Positions 26,135 to 34,526 of a stretch of 40,461 nt of DNA are shown here, one piece after another. This stretch comes from Gammaproteobacteria bacterium (GTDB lineage Bacteria; Pseudomonadota; Gammaproteobacteria; UBA9339), in contig JAFGXA010000037.1 in the NCBI GenBank assembly GCA_016936855.1, positions 1-40,461 on the forward strand. The letters run 5' to 3'. Below the pieces are notes generated by a model. It saw only the letters and a list, made by a program, of their open reading frames with translations. It did not search any database and was not told the DNA's origin. Position 1 is the first letter of the stretch. Every line of letters begins with the position of its first letter. Both the position numbers and the translations under genes were made by a program.

Positions 26135-27895
26135 ATGAGCAATGAAAAGAAAATAACTTTAACGATTGATGGGCAGCAACTAACTGTGCCAGCCGGCACT
26201 ACAGTTATGGATGCTGCTGAAACTATCGGTATTCATATTCCGCGTCTTTGTTATCATCCAAGTTTGAGTTTGGAAGGTTCATGTCGCGTTTGTATTGTCA
26301 AGATTGAGGGTATGCCATCCTATGTAACTTCATGTAGCACGATGGTAACTGAAGGCATGGTAGTGTATACCAATGAACCAGATGTAAGAGAAGCAAGGCG
26401 CGATATTGTTGAGCTTATTCTTGATAACCATCCGCGTGCGTGTTTGACCTGTGAAAGAGACAGTAATTGTGAGCTGCAAAATTTAGCTTACACAGTTGGC
26501 GTTAGAGAACGTTTGTTCGAGGGGGAGAGAAAGCGCTATGAAATTGAGGATTCTGGTAAATCAGTAATTCGTGATGCTGAGAAATGTATTCTTTGTGGTC
26601 GTTGTGTGCGTGTTTGCCATGAAGTGCAAGGGGTTTATAACTTAAGCCAACACAATCGTGGCTTTAACACCGTAGTGACACCAGCACATGGGGATAAGAT
26701 GGATGATTCAGTTTGTATCCAATGTGGTCAATGTATCAACGCTTGTCCAACCGCATCTCTACAAGAGAAGCGCCACGTTGATAGAATCTGGAAAGCTTTG
26801 GCGGATCCTACTAAGCACGTTGTAGTGCAGACAGCACCATCTATTCGTGCAGCAATTGGTGAAGAGTTCGGTTACGAGCCAGGTACGCCATGTACTGGCA
26901 AGATGGTAACAGCATTACGCAAACTTGGTTTCGATAAAGTTTTCGATAGTAATTTTTCAGCTGATTTAACCATCATTGAAGAGTCTAATGAATTAATTGA
27001 GAGGGTGAAAAGTGGCGGTAAATTACCGCTTATTACCTCTTGTTCACCTGGTTGGATCAACTTTATGGAGAAATTCTATCCAGAATTGATGCCATATGCT
27101 TCAACTTGTAGATCACCAATGAGCATGCTTTCGGCATTGTTAAAGACCTATTATGCTGAGAAATTTGCAATCGATCCTAAGGATATATTTGTAGTTGCGG
27201 TAATGCCTTGTGTTGCGAAGAAATACGAAATGGATCGTCCTGAGCATTATATCGATGGTATGCAATTGACTGATGCAGTTGTAACCACTAGAGAATTGGG
27301 TTGGATGATTAAGAGTAATTCGATTAACTTCAAAGGCTTAGAAGATGGTGAGTTTGATACGCCTTTAGGTGAATCAAGTGGCGCGGCCGATATTTTTGGT
27401 ACAACAGGTGGCGTTATGGAGGCAGCGCTGAGAACTGCTGCTGAAAAAATTACTGGTCAATCATTAGATCATGTTGAATTTACCGACGTAAGAGCAGTTG
27501 AAGGCTTCCGTGAACGTACACTACAAGTTGGCGATTTGTCTCTTAACATTGGTGTGACCAACGGTATTGTTAATGCCAAAAAATTGCTTGAGAAAGTAGT
27601 ATCAGGGGAAAAAGAATTTCATGTAATTGAAATTATGGCTTGCCCTGGCGGTTGTATCGGTGGTGGTGGTCAGCCATACCCACCAAAAGGTTATAAGATT
27701 CTTGATCCTGAGTTACTACGTAAAAGAGCACAAGCTTTGTATACTATTGACCAAGGCAAGAAGCTTAGAAAGTCGCATGAAAACCCGTCAATCCAAGCTC
27801 TGTATGACGAATATTTGGGTGAACCAGGTGGTAAGAAAGCGCATAAATTGTTGCATACTCACTACAACCAAAAATTTCCAAAGGGGATAAAATAA
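26135..27895 (+). CDS. [FeFe]-hydrogenase catalytic subunit (HydA/HndD-like)
   Basis: This 586-residue cytosolic enzyme interconverts protons and H2. It has a [2Fe-2S] plant-type ferredoxin domain (Cys39, 50, 53, 67), a His-Cys3 [4Fe-4S] motif (HPRACLTCERDSNC at 99-112), two ferredoxin clusters (CILCGRCVRVC, CIQCGQCINAC at about 151-161 and 194-204), and the H-cluster domain: L1 TSCSPGW (301-307), L2 MPCVAKK (358-364), L3 MACPGGCIGGGGQ (501-513). L1 has Ser at the position usually Cys in TSCCPGW. ATG 26135 follows TAGGAAG and starts the protein at the ferredoxin domain; an upstream in-frame ATG lies inside hydB and is rejected. It sits 14 bp after the flavin subunit and overlaps the next by one base. 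No HydE/F/G maturase is in the window. Confidence 0.95.
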   Translation: MSNEKKITLTIDGQQLTVPAGTTVMDAAETIGIHIPRLCYHPSLSLEGSCRVCIVKIEGMPSYVTSCSTMVTEGMVVYTNEPDVREARRDIVELILDNHPRACLTCERDSNCELQNLAYTVGVRERLFEGERKRYEIEDSGKSVIRDAEKCILCGRCVRVCHEVQGVYNLSQHNRGFNTVVTPAHGDKMDDSVCIQCGQCINACPTASLQEKRHVDRIWKALADPTKHVVVQTAPSIRAAIGEEFGYEPGTPCTGKMVTALRKLGFDKVFDSNFSADLTIIEESNELIERVKSGGKLPLITSCSPGWINFMEKFYPELMPYASTCRSPMSMLSALLKTYYAEKFAIDPKDIFVVAVMPCVAKKYEMDRPEHYIDGMQLTDAVVTTRELGWMIKSNSINFKGLEDGEFDTPLGESSGAADIFGTTGGVMEAALRTAAEKITGQSLDHVEFTDVRAVEGFRERTLQVGDLSLNIGVTNGIVNAKKLLEKVVSGEKEFHVIEIMACPGGCIGGGGQPYPPKGYKILDPELLRKRAQALYTIDQGKKLRKSHENPSIQALYDEYLGEPGGKKAHKLLHTHYNQKFPKGIK

Positions 27896-28413
27896 TGATA
27901 CCAGCAGTTAATGATAAAGTTTTAGAGAACGCTCGCGCGGCTTTGCCTGCTAGCGTGGTTGAGTTTATTGATAAAGTAAACCAAGGCGAAAGACCAAGCA
28001 GTCACTTAATTGCTGTTTTGCATAAAGTGCAAGAGGAATTAGGTTTCTTGCCAAGAGAGTCCATGGATGCTGTAGCACAATTAATGCAAGTCCCAACTGC
28101 TAAAGTGACCGGTGTCGCTTCTTTTTATCATCACTTCAGTTTTGTGCCTAAAGGTAAATATATTATCAGCGTTTGTACTGGTACTGCTTGCTATGTAAAA
28201 GGTGCTGAAGAGGTAATTGATAAGTTCAAAGAAGAGTTGGGTATTAATCTCGGTGAAACAACCGCTGATGGCTTGTTCACCTTGGAAGATACTCGTTGCT
28301 TGGGTGCTTGTGCTTTGGCTCCAGTTGTTAAAGTTGGTGACGATATTCATGCTAGTATGACAGCTGATAAAGTTCCGGGCATCATTGAACGTTATATGAA
28401 TTTAGCTGATTAA
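27895..28413 (+). CDS. [FeFe]-hydrogenase small subunit (HydC/HndA/NuoE-like)
   Basis: A 172-residue thioredoxin-like [2Fe-2S] protein that carries electrons between the flavin subunit and the catalytic subunit. The cluster ligands are Cys94 and Cys99 (SVCTGTACYVKG, C-x4-C) and Cys135 and Cys139 (CLGACALAPV, C-x3-C). Helical residues 1-80 include the NuoE-like EELGFLPRESM segment. Its ATG overlaps the HydA stop (TAATG), so translation is coupled. Its position last in the operon is an ordinary variation; with the other two it makes the full trimer. Confidence 0.95.
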   Translation: MIPAVNDKVLENARAALPASVVEFIDKVNQGERPSSHLIAVLHKVQEELGFLPRESMDAVAQLMQVPTAKVTGVASFYHHFSFVPKGKYIISVCTGTACYVKGAEEVIDKFKEELGINLGETTADGLFTLEDTRCLGACALAPVVKVGDDIHASMTADKVPGIIERYMNLAD

Positions 28414-28454
28414 TAGGTAACCATTAACCTAACTTCAGCTAGTTATTATCAAAG

Positions 28455-28502
28455 TCATCACCCGGCTTACTTGCCGCGGCGTAGCCCACAGGCGAAGCCG
28501 GG
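28455..28502. repeat. REP-like element with long-loop inverted repeat
   Basis: GTCATCA is followed by arms CCCGGCTT (28461-28468) and AAGCCGGG (28495-28502) with a 26-nt interior that contains GCCGCGGC. It resembles the GTCATC palindromes elsewhere but has an insertion between the arms. It lies after the hydrogenase operon and could aid transcript ending. Confidence 0.55.
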
Positions 28503-28545
28503 ACCGGATAATCCCCATCTGTTGCCCATGTTTTTGTAAAAAAAC

Positions 28546-28585
28546 ACCCTGCTTTTTCATCATCCCGCGACTTGATCGCGGGGTG
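28546..28585. repeat. REP-like palindromic element near the ATPase relic
   Basis: A CACCCTGCTTTTTCA leader (a variant of the 15-mer at 1626 and 1765) precedes arms CCCGCGA (28564-28570) and TCGCGGG (28576-28582) with a CTTGA loop. It abuts the decayed ATPase and replaces its 3' coding end. Confidence 0.6.
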
Positions 28586-28591
28586 AGTGAT

Positions 28592-28750
28592 GCTGAAAAA
28601 ATCTATCTCATATCCATCTTTAGTTTTATAGGTATAAACTTTTTTATTTTGTCCGCGCAGATCTAGGTAAATAAGGTTTTCAAATTTTCTACCATAGCTG
28701 AATTCTCTTCTAGCAGCGTTGCTAATAGTTCTTTCATAACCTTTCCCTCT
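28592..28750 (-). pseudogene. C-terminal relic of a second DUF4143 ATPase
   Basis: On the minus strand an open frame, closed at its 5' end by a TAG (28753-28751), reads through GRKFENLIYLDLRGQNKK and then VYTYKTKDGYEIDFFS. This is the typical C-terminal DUF4143 pattern (F-E-N near the start, then E-I-D-F) and parallels ILETYLFAEIL and REIDLVIE of the intact ATPase at 21785. No P-loop part remains. Downstream the frame runs into a palindromic repeat. No start codon or ribosome site is seen. The rest of the 401-bp gap (28414-28814) holds the two palindromes and a hairpin after tdk. Confidence 0.65.
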
Positions 28751-28775
28751 CTATAAGTATAGTATCCCGCAAAAG

Positions 28776-28795
28776 TTTCCTTGCCTATAAGGAAA
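28776..28795 (-). terminator. possible terminator hairpin of tdk
   Basis: Arms TTTCCTT (28776-28782) and AAGGAAA (28789-28795) pair over 7 bp with a 6-nt loop, 20 bp after the tdk stop. On the minus strand the stem is followed by CTTTT, a short T tract. It is weak but well placed. Confidence 0.4.
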
Positions 28796-28814
28796 GGTTG
28801 TTAGCAATAATTAT

Positions 28815-29396
28815 TTAAGTAACAATGCCTTCTTTATGGTGTTTGCGACATACGGCGACGTAACGTTCATTGCCACCAATTTCTACTTGAGCGCCATCGC
28901 GCAATGGCTTGCCGTTTTCATCAACACGAATGGTCATGGTAGCTTTGCTGCCACAATGACAAATGGTTTTTAGCTCAACTAAAATGTCAGCCCAAGATAA
29001 TAGGTATTTGCTACCAGTGAATGGTTCCCCGCGAAAGTCTGTGCGTAAACCATAAGCCAATACAGGAATGTTTAGGTAGTCGGTAATCTCAGTTAGTTGA
29101 TGTACTTGATCTTTAGTTAAAAATTGAGCTTCATCGATAAGGATACATTTTGTTTTTGGATCTTGAATTATTCTTTCTTTTGCATGTTCGTATAAATTGA
29201 ATTCACTGTTAAATGGCACAGCTTCTGCTTCTAATCCAATTCTTGATGAGATTTTACGTTTGCCAAAACGGTTGTCAAATTCCGGAGTATAAAGAATGGT
29301 TTTCATGCCTCTTTCTTGATAGTTGTAACTAGATTGCAATAAAGTAGTGCTTTTTCCGGCATTCATTGCTGAATAATAAAAGTGTAATTTAGCCAA
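28815..29396 (-). CDS. tdk: thymidine kinase, class II
   Basis: Tdk phosphorylates thymidine to dTMP in nucleotide salvage. The P-loop SAMNAGKST lies at about 9-17, followed by the lid region, and [10 protein letters not shown] is the Walker B motif. The C-terminal zinc ribbon shows CHCGSKA and CRKHH. Length 193 is normal. It is a single gene read away from the exported-protein/hemX genes, with a 79-bp divergent gap. A salvage enzyme fits an organism able to take thymidine from a host, though it is also common in free-living relatives. Confidence 0.97.
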   Translation of the reverse strand: MAKLHFYYSAMNAGKSTTLLQSSYNYQERGMKTILYTPEFDNRFGKRKISSRIGLEAEAVPFNSEFNLYEHAKERIIQDPKTKCILIDEAQFLTKDQVHQLTEITDYLNIPVLAYGLRTDFRGEPFTGSKYLLSWADILVELKTICHCGSKATMTIRVDENGKPLRDGAQVEIGGNERYVAVCRKHHKEGIVT

Positions 29397-29475
29397 TGTT
29401 GTGCTCCGTTGGTGTGTAATTTCTCAGGGTTTTATTGTAACATATGATCTTCTTTGATCTAGGGTTAATTTAACT

Positions 29476-29952
29476 ATGAAACTGGTAAAACTGTTGTTTT
29501 TTTTGATTGTTAGCTTTGCGTCTTTTGCTGTGTTAGCAGAAAACAATACGCAGAGTGTAAAGATTTTTTGTCCGTCCGCCAGTTCTTTGGAAAGACATGC
29601 TTTGGCATGGAGGGTGGGGGACAAATGGATTAGCGGAGATAATTCATTTGTGCAAACGATTGCTCGTTTTATCGGGGCTCAATGGGTTGGGGTAAATGTA
29701 GGGCAGATTATTTGTATCTATCAGGGATCCCAGCAGCAGATGTTCCCAGTGGCTTTACGGCCGGTGCATGCTGTGTTGATTAGCAAACCTACCGGTAGCA
29801 ATTGGCACACAACACATTTTGGTTATATGCAGTGTGCTTCAGGTCAAGTTGAAGATTGTCCTTTTTATCAACAGATAGAAAAGAAGAATACTGACTTATA
29901 TAAAGACATAGAATATAAAGTTGGTTCCCAAAATAATGGAGATAGTGAATAA
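29476..29952 (+). CDS. small exported protein of unknown function, coupled to hemX
   Basis: The protein has a signal peptide (residues 1 to about 21, ending VLA-E) and a mature domain with KIFCPSAS near the start, paired aromatic stretches (WRVGDKWISG, IGAQWVGVNVGQIICIYQG) and further Cys (MQCASGQVEDCPF). It is reminiscent of small Legionella/Coxiella exported proteins of the DUF3757 type, though I could not confirm this by eye. Its TAA overlaps the ATG of hemX by one base, so it is translationally coupled and cotranscribed with hemXY. In relatives this slot is often taken by hemC or hemD, so the gene may be an insertion or replacement. It is predicted periplasmic. Confidence 0.7.
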   Translation: MKLVKLLFFLIVSFASFAVLAENNTQSVKIFCPSASSLERHALAWRVGDKWISGDNSFVQTIARFIGAQWVGVNVGQIICIYQGSQQQMFPVALRPVHAVLISKPTGSNWHTTHFGYMQCASGQVEDCPFYQQIEKKNTDLYKDIEYKVGSQNNGDSE

Positions 29953-30800
29953 TGAAAAAACAAACCCTTGGCCTAGTTTTTATTGTTGTATTTGGGTTGT
30001 TGATGGTTGGTTTTGCTGGTGTTGGTTTTTATCTTTATCGACAGAATTGCCTATTACGCAAAACTTATACGTTAAATCAAGCAGAGCTTACAGCTTTGCA
30101 TGATGAGCTCGCCAAGGTTAACAAGAATGATTATTGGAATATTCTACAGGCTAAGAGTTATATTGGTTTAGCAAATGCAACTTTGTTAGCAAATAATGAT
30201 ATTAAAGCCGCGAAAAAATTGCTTGTTTTAGCGCAGGATAATTTACATAGCGAAAAAAATAGCGAAATTAAAGATGCTATTAAACAAAAGATCGCAGAAT
30301 TAAGTAGTAAAAATACTATAAATCAAAGTCAGTTAATTGCTGATTTAAATGTGATAGAGCAGTCAATAATTAATTTAAGAGAGTTGCCGGGTCATGTAAT
30401 TAAAAAGCCAACAAATAAGGTGAAGGGTTCAAATGATGAAGTTACTAAATCTTTTTGGCAAAAAATTACCAAAAACAGCTTGGATGTTATGCGTAACATG
30501 GTAATTTTGCAAAAAAGCGATGTGGATATGCAGCCATTATTTAGTTCTAAATATCAACTATATTTAAAGGAAAAAATGTTGCTTGTTGTAGAAGAGATGC
30601 GATTAGCTGTTTTGACCTATAATAAAGTTGTTTTCAAAGATGCTTGCGCTAGATTAAGCAAGTTAATTAAGGCATATGCGATGCATAATATTACAGATAA
30701 ACAAATGTTGCTTACCAAATTAGGTCAAATTAAGTCAACATTTGACAATGGTGAGTCGGTTTCTTTGGAGAATTTAAACTTAATGTTTGCATCAGAATAG
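29952..30800 (+). CDS. hemX: HemX-like membrane protein
   Basis: HemX is annotated as a putative uroporphyrinogen-III C-methyltransferase, but its sequence lacks a methyltransferase fold and its real function is unsettled. A single N-terminal membrane segment (about 7-29) is followed by a coiled-coil region (LNQAELTALHDELAKVN) and a helical periplasmic domain with the family pattern YWNILQAKSYIGLANATLL and LLVLAQDNL. The 282 residues are on the short side. Position just before hemY confirms the assignment. hemC and hemD are not adjacent. Confidence 0.85.
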   Translation: MKKQTLGLVFIVVFGLLMVGFAGVGFYLYRQNCLLRKTYTLNQAELTALHDELAKVNKNDYWNILQAKSYIGLANATLLANNDIKAAKKLLVLAQDNLHSEKNSEIKDAIKQKIAELSSKNTINQSQLIADLNVIEQSIINLRELPGHVIKKPTNKVKGSNDEVTKSFWQKITKNSLDVMRNMVILQKSDVDMQPLFSSKYQLYLKEKMLLVVEEMRLAVLTYNKVVFKDACARLSKLIKAYAMHNITDKQMLLTKLGQIKSTFDNGESVSLENLNLMFASE

Positions 30801-30812
30801 GGCGTATACCAC

Positions 30813-31982
30813 ATGAAAAAACTTATTGTGCTATTTATTTTTTTAGGATTGGCTTTTGCTATAGGTCTTTTTGCTCACGCTGATCCAGGGTATGTATTAT
30901 TTTATTATCGTCATTGGTCTTTAGAGACTACTTTGTGGTTTTTTCTGTTATCTTTTTTTATTTTTATTTTATTGTTGTTTTGGTTTTTTGCTTTCGTGCG
31001 AGGCGTTAGCAAAATATCGAGCAGGTTAAGTGCTTGGCGTAGTACCAGACGTCTTAATAAGGCAATTTACGAAACCAACAAAGGATTGTTCGAGCTGGTT
31101 GTTGGAAGTTGGTCTAGCGCTGAAAAAAGATTGCTGCGTTATGCTGAGCAAGATGATAGTTATTTGTTGAATTGTTTTGCTGCGGCTTTTGCAGCACAAC
31201 AGCAGGGTAACTTTAAGTCGAGAGACTTATATTTGAGAACCGCCAAGCAGAGTTCTCCAGAAAACGAAAAGATTATTTTGTTTGCGACAGCAAGGTTGCA
31301 GATGGCAGAGCATCAATATAGTACTGCGGAAACTACGCTCTTAACGATTAAAGATACTTATGGATACAATGCTGGTTTGCTAGAATTATTGGTAAAGCTT
31401 TATCGGTTAACTGGTAATTGGTTTGATCTATTGCAAATCATGCCTCTAATTAAAAAACACAAAGTTTTTACTAAGAAAGTTTATTCTGATCTTGAGGGTG
31501 AGCTTTATTTTGAGTTGTTGAAAAATGCTTTACAAGAAAAAAAATTAACAGAGTTTTTTGATGTTTATCGATCAATTCCTAAGGCGTTATCTTCGGATGA
31601 AAATATTCAAATAGTTTATATAAAAGCCTTAATCGCGCACGATGATATTGAGCAAGCTGAAAAATTATTGTTTAAAAGATTAGATCAAGATTGGTCAGCT
31701 GAATTAATTAATCTATATGGACAGTTGGATCATGTTCATCTATATAAAAGGATGCAAAAAGCCGAAAAATGGTTAAAAGATAGACCAAACGATCCAGATT
31801 TGTTATTTGTTTTGGCGAAAATGTGTCGCTCTCAACAGCTCTGGGGTAAAGCCCAAGATTATTTGTCACAAATAATAGCCATAGACCCTAAGGCAGCAGC
31901 TTATCGAGAAATGGCAGAAATTATGGTGAGCCTAGGGCAGCATGATGAAGCTATTAGATATTTTCGTTTAGCTGCACTGTAG
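30813..31982 (+). CDS. hemY: HemY-like protoheme/TPR membrane protein
   Basis: This is the gammaproteobacterial HemY, unrelated to protoporphyrinogen oxidase of the same name. Two hydrophobic segments (about 1-21 and 38-63) give an inner-membrane anchor; the rest is TPR-like helical repeats (e.g. PDLLFVLAKMCRSQQLWGKA and YREMAEIMVSLGQHDEAIRY at the end). Length 389 is typical. It begins 12 bp after hemX and is the last gene of the unit. Its exact role in tetrapyrrole metabolism is not established. Confidence 0.9.
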   Translation: MKKLIVLFIFLGLAFAIGLFAHADPGYVLFYYRHWSLETTLWFFLLSFFIFILLLFWFFAFVRGVSKISSRLSAWRSTRRLNKAIYETNKGLFELVVGSWSSAEKRLLRYAEQDDSYLLNCFAAAFAAQQQGNFKSRDLYLRTAKQSSPENEKIILFATARLQMAEHQYSTAETTLLTIKDTYGYNAGLLELLVKLYRLTGNWFDLLQIMPLIKKHKVFTKKVYSDLEGELYFELLKNALQEKKLTEFFDVYRSIPKALSSDENIQIVYIKALIAHDDIEQAEKLLFKRLDQDWSAELINLYGQLDHVHLYKRMQKAEKWLKDRPNDPDLLFVLAKMCRSQQLWGKAQDYLSQIIAIDPKAAAYREMAEIMVSLGQHDEAIRYFRLAAL

Positions 31983-32076
31983 CCGTTCACTTGGCGCACC
32001 GTCTCCTGGCTTATAGCTGATTAACTATAAATTGGTTTAATAATTATAATAACGATAAAAGTGCTATATTTATACG

Positions 32077-32098
32077 TCATCCTGGCGGACGCCAGGAT
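32077..32098. repeat. REP-like palindrome after hemY
   Basis: Arms ATCCTGGC (32079-32086) and GCCAGGAT (32091-32098) form a perfect 8-bp stem with a GGAC loop, preceded by GTC. It lies between the convergent hemY and AMMECR1 genes and could serve both as a transcription end. Confidence 0.6.
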
Positions 32099-32127
32099 CC
32101 AGAGACAATAAAAACAAAAATTAAATT

Positions 32128-32685
32128 TTATTCTACTAGAAGCTCAGCTTCATAGCGTTCAATTTTTATGGTATCTGACCAGTAATCCTCTGGCAAACCT
32201 GCTTTTAACTTTAGATGTTGTAAAAAAAGCTCAGGCGTTGGTAATTGTTCCCAAACTGATGGCAAAAAAGTTCCACGATAACCACGATCCGATAAAATTA
32301 AGCCATCAATTCCTGGTTGTAATTGCGAAAGCAAATCCTCTTCAGAGCCAAATTGCATGGGTTCTGGTTTGGACAAAATTGAAATATGAATTTCTAATTC
32401 TGAAAATTCTTCTTTCCCAAGCGGTGGAAATCGTGGGTCAGAAAAAGCTGCAGCAAAAGCATTATTTGTAACATCTTCTACTAAGGGGCGAAAGGCTGTT
32501 AAAGACCCAATACAGCCGCGCAATTGATGATTGATCTGTAGTGTAACAAAGCAGGCTGCAAATTCCTGTAGTTTTGTTGGAAATTCTTTTGTGTTTATAA
32601 CTAAAGGTTTTTGAGTTGTGAGACCGTTTTGAATTGATTTTTTCGCTAAATCCAATAATGTTTTCTTTTCATTTTGATACGACAT
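32128..32685 (-). CDS. AMMECR1-domain protein (AmmeMemoRadiSam system protein A)
   Basis: The 185-residue protein carries the AMMECR1 signature LRGCIGS, with the surrounding CFVTLQINHQLRGCIG and FPPLGKEEFSELEIHIS segments and the C-terminal LFLQHLKLKAGLPEDYW. The family is of uncertain biochemical role; together with Memo and a radical SAM protein it forms the AmmeMemoRadiSam set. It starts 2 bp downstream of the Memo gene on the same strand, so they are one operon. The radical SAM partner is not in the window. Confidence 0.92.
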   Translation of the reverse strand: MSYQNEKKTLLDLAKKSIQNGLTTQKPLVINTKEFPTKLQEFAACFVTLQINHQLRGCIGSLTAFRPLVEDVTNNAFAAAFSDPRFPPLGKEEFSELEIHISILSKPEPMQFGSEEDLLSQLQPGIDGLILSDRGYRGTFLPSVWEQLPTPELFLQHLKLKAGLPEDYWSDTIKIERYEAELLVE

Positions 32686-32687
32686 TA

Positions 32688-33479
32688 TTATTCCTCATAA
32701 AAATGAAACGCTCCGTAACCTACCACCTGATCTTTTGATCCGGCCGTATCTCCGGAGTTGCGTAAATCTATTAACTTCGGAATTAATTTTTTTTGTTTAG
32801 CAATTTGTAGCAAGCCTTTAATGGGTAGGCGTCCACAGGCGTTTTGTTCACCAAGAGCATGCATATCTAAATTTAAAATAGCATCTACTGCTGCTTCATC
32901 TAGCCTCTGGGCTTCACTATATTTGTAATAATGGCTCAAATCGGAGCTAATTATAATTAGCGTTTCCTTGCCATCCCATAGTTGTTCTAAAGTCGAAGAG
33001 ACCATAGCTGGGGTGGCTTGTCCAACTAAAATAGGCACTATTGAAAAGCTTTTCAATAGTATTTGTAGAAATGGTAATTGCACCTCTAAACAATGTTCCT
33101 CAGCATGAGCTTCATCATCTATTATTACTGCCGGATTTTTTGTAATTGAAAATATTGCCTCTTTGTCTACTTTTATGCTGCCAAGTGGTGTTGCAAAAAA
33201 ATCAACGCTTGGGAAAGCTAAACCATTCACTGCACATCTGTGCGCTGGACCTATTAGTACTACGCGTTTTATTTGTTGCATATAATTTTTTAGGCAAGCA
33301 TAAGCAGAGGCGGCAATCGGCCCGGAATATATGTAACCAGCGTGTGGAGCTATGATGGCTTTGGGTAGTGATTGGTTAGCATTGGCATTATTTAAAAATC
33401 CTATAACATCATGCGCCAATTGTTCTTTGTTATCGGCATAGAAACTTCCGGCTACCGCAGCTTTGCGTATTGTTGACAT
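32688..33479 (-). CDS. Memo-family protein (AmmeMemoRadiSam system protein B)
   Basis: The 263-residue protein matches the Memo family, related to class III extradiol dioxygenases: RKAAVAGSFYADN at the start, APHAGYIYSGPIAASAYA with the metal-site His, ISSDLSHYY further on and a GDTAGSKDQVVGYGAF tail. Its catalytic activity is not settled. The ATG overlaps the stop of the upstream response-regulator gene by one base, and the AMMECR1 gene follows within 2 bp. The tight coupling suggests a common output of the regulator. Confidence 0.93.
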   Translation of the reverse strand: MSTIRKAAVAGSFYADNKEQLAHDVIGFLNNANANQSLPKAIIAPHAGYIYSGPIAASAYACLKNYMQQIKRVVLIGPAHRCAVNGLAFPSVDFFATPLGSIKVDKEAIFSITKNPAVIIDDEAHAEEHCLEVQLPFLQILLKSFSIVPILVGQATPAMVSSTLEQLWDGKETLIIISSDLSHYYKYSEAQRLDEAAVDAILNLDMHALGEQNACGRLPIKGLLQIAKQKKLIPKLIDLRNSGDTAGSKDQVVGYGAFHFYEE

Positions 33480-34501
33480 TAACTAGTTTTCTCTTCTAAA
33501 AAGTCATTAAAACACAAAATATTGTTGCGTTGTAAATCTGGGTAGAGCTTTCTGTTGTCTGGAATCATGGCATAGTAATAAATTTCTCGTGCCGAATAGT
33601 TTTTGCATGGCTGTAAATATTGTTCTAAATTTTTAACTTTTAATCGTTGTTTTTTTGTTATGTTCCCAAAACATGGAATTTTGAGTCGCTTTGATATGTC
33701 ATTTATTATGTGTTTTGGAGCTTTGTGTTGTTTTGCTAAAGAGTAGTAAGCCGCAATTCGTGTGTTATTGGCCAAGCTAAACCAGGATATTTGCCCCTTT
33801 TTATCAATTAGCAAATAACTGCCAAAATCATCTACAAGATAATATTCGTAGATGTTATGTTTTTGGCATAATTCCCAGAAAAAGCATGTAAAAAGATAGT
33901 CTGTCATTGATACGTTGCTGTAGCCATTTGCTGCTATGAGACTTTCTAACAGTTTGTGCGAAAATTGAAAGAAATAGTCTTTTTGTAATTCGTAAATAGC
34001 GTTGTTTAGTACTCCAGCTAAGTTTTCCTCATTTTTGCGTACGAATTTATTTATCAGCTCCTTGTTGAAAGCTTCTATTGCAATATTTTCATTAACTGCA
34101 TCAGTTAGCATTAGGGTTTTTATTGGCAAAGAAGATAGTTTTGCTAGGAATTCTAAGCCATCAATGCCGGGCATTTTATAATCGGCGATTACTACTGATA
34201 TTTCGTTAAAGCGCTTTTTGTTGTAAACCTCTTTATGGATTTGTTCAATACTTACTTTGGTATGAAATTCGCTTAAAGATTCGCTATAAGTGGTTTTTAT
34301 GCAGCGATTTATAAATGGATCTGGTTCATATTTATCCAGTAGGTAGTGAATGGCGTCATTGGCATTTAAGAAAAACACATAGTTTGTTTTGCTGGAGTCT
34401 AATACGTGTTTCAAGCTTTGTAAGAAGACTTGGTCATCGTCGACTACAACTACTTCGGTTGGATGGTAACAGAATAGTCCTTCATTCTTAATCATGTGCA
34501 T
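33479..34501 (-). CDS. response-regulator-like protein with unknown C-terminal domain
   Basis: Residues about 15-165 are a receiver domain: acidic pocket VVVVDDDQVFLQ, phosphoacceptor Asp in VVIADYKMPGIDGLEFLAKL, the Thr in LMLTDA and a Lys near FVRKNEEN. A stretch of about 40 residues before the phosphoacceptor (DPFINRCIKTTYSE and onward) is longer than usual. Residues about 175-340 show no DNA-binding motif I recognise; the end contains AREIYYYAMIPDNRKLYPDL. No histidine kinase is adjacent. It is the first gene of the unit with the Memo and AMMECR1 genes, overlapping Memo by one base. ATG 34499-34501 is used; the in-frame ATG two codons later is possible. Confidence 0.8.
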   Translation of the reverse strand: MHMIKNEGLFCYHPTEVVVVDDDQVFLQSLKHVLDSSKTNYVFFLNANDAIHYLLDKYEPDPFINRCIKTTYSESLSEFHTKVSIEQIHKEVYNKKRFNEISVVIADYKMPGIDGLEFLAKLSSLPIKTLMLTDAVNENIAIEAFNKELINKFVRKNEENLAGVLNNAIYELQKDYFFQFSHKLLESLIAANGYSNVSMTDYLFTCFFWELCQKHNIYEYYLVDDFGSYLLIDKKGQISWFSLANNTRIAAYYSLAKQHKAPKHIINDISKRLKIPCFGNITKKQRLKVKNLEQYLQPCKNYSAREIYYYAMIPDNRKLYPDLQRNNILCFNDFLEEKTS

Positions 34502-34526
34502 TTTACTTTACTCCCAACTCAGCTAA

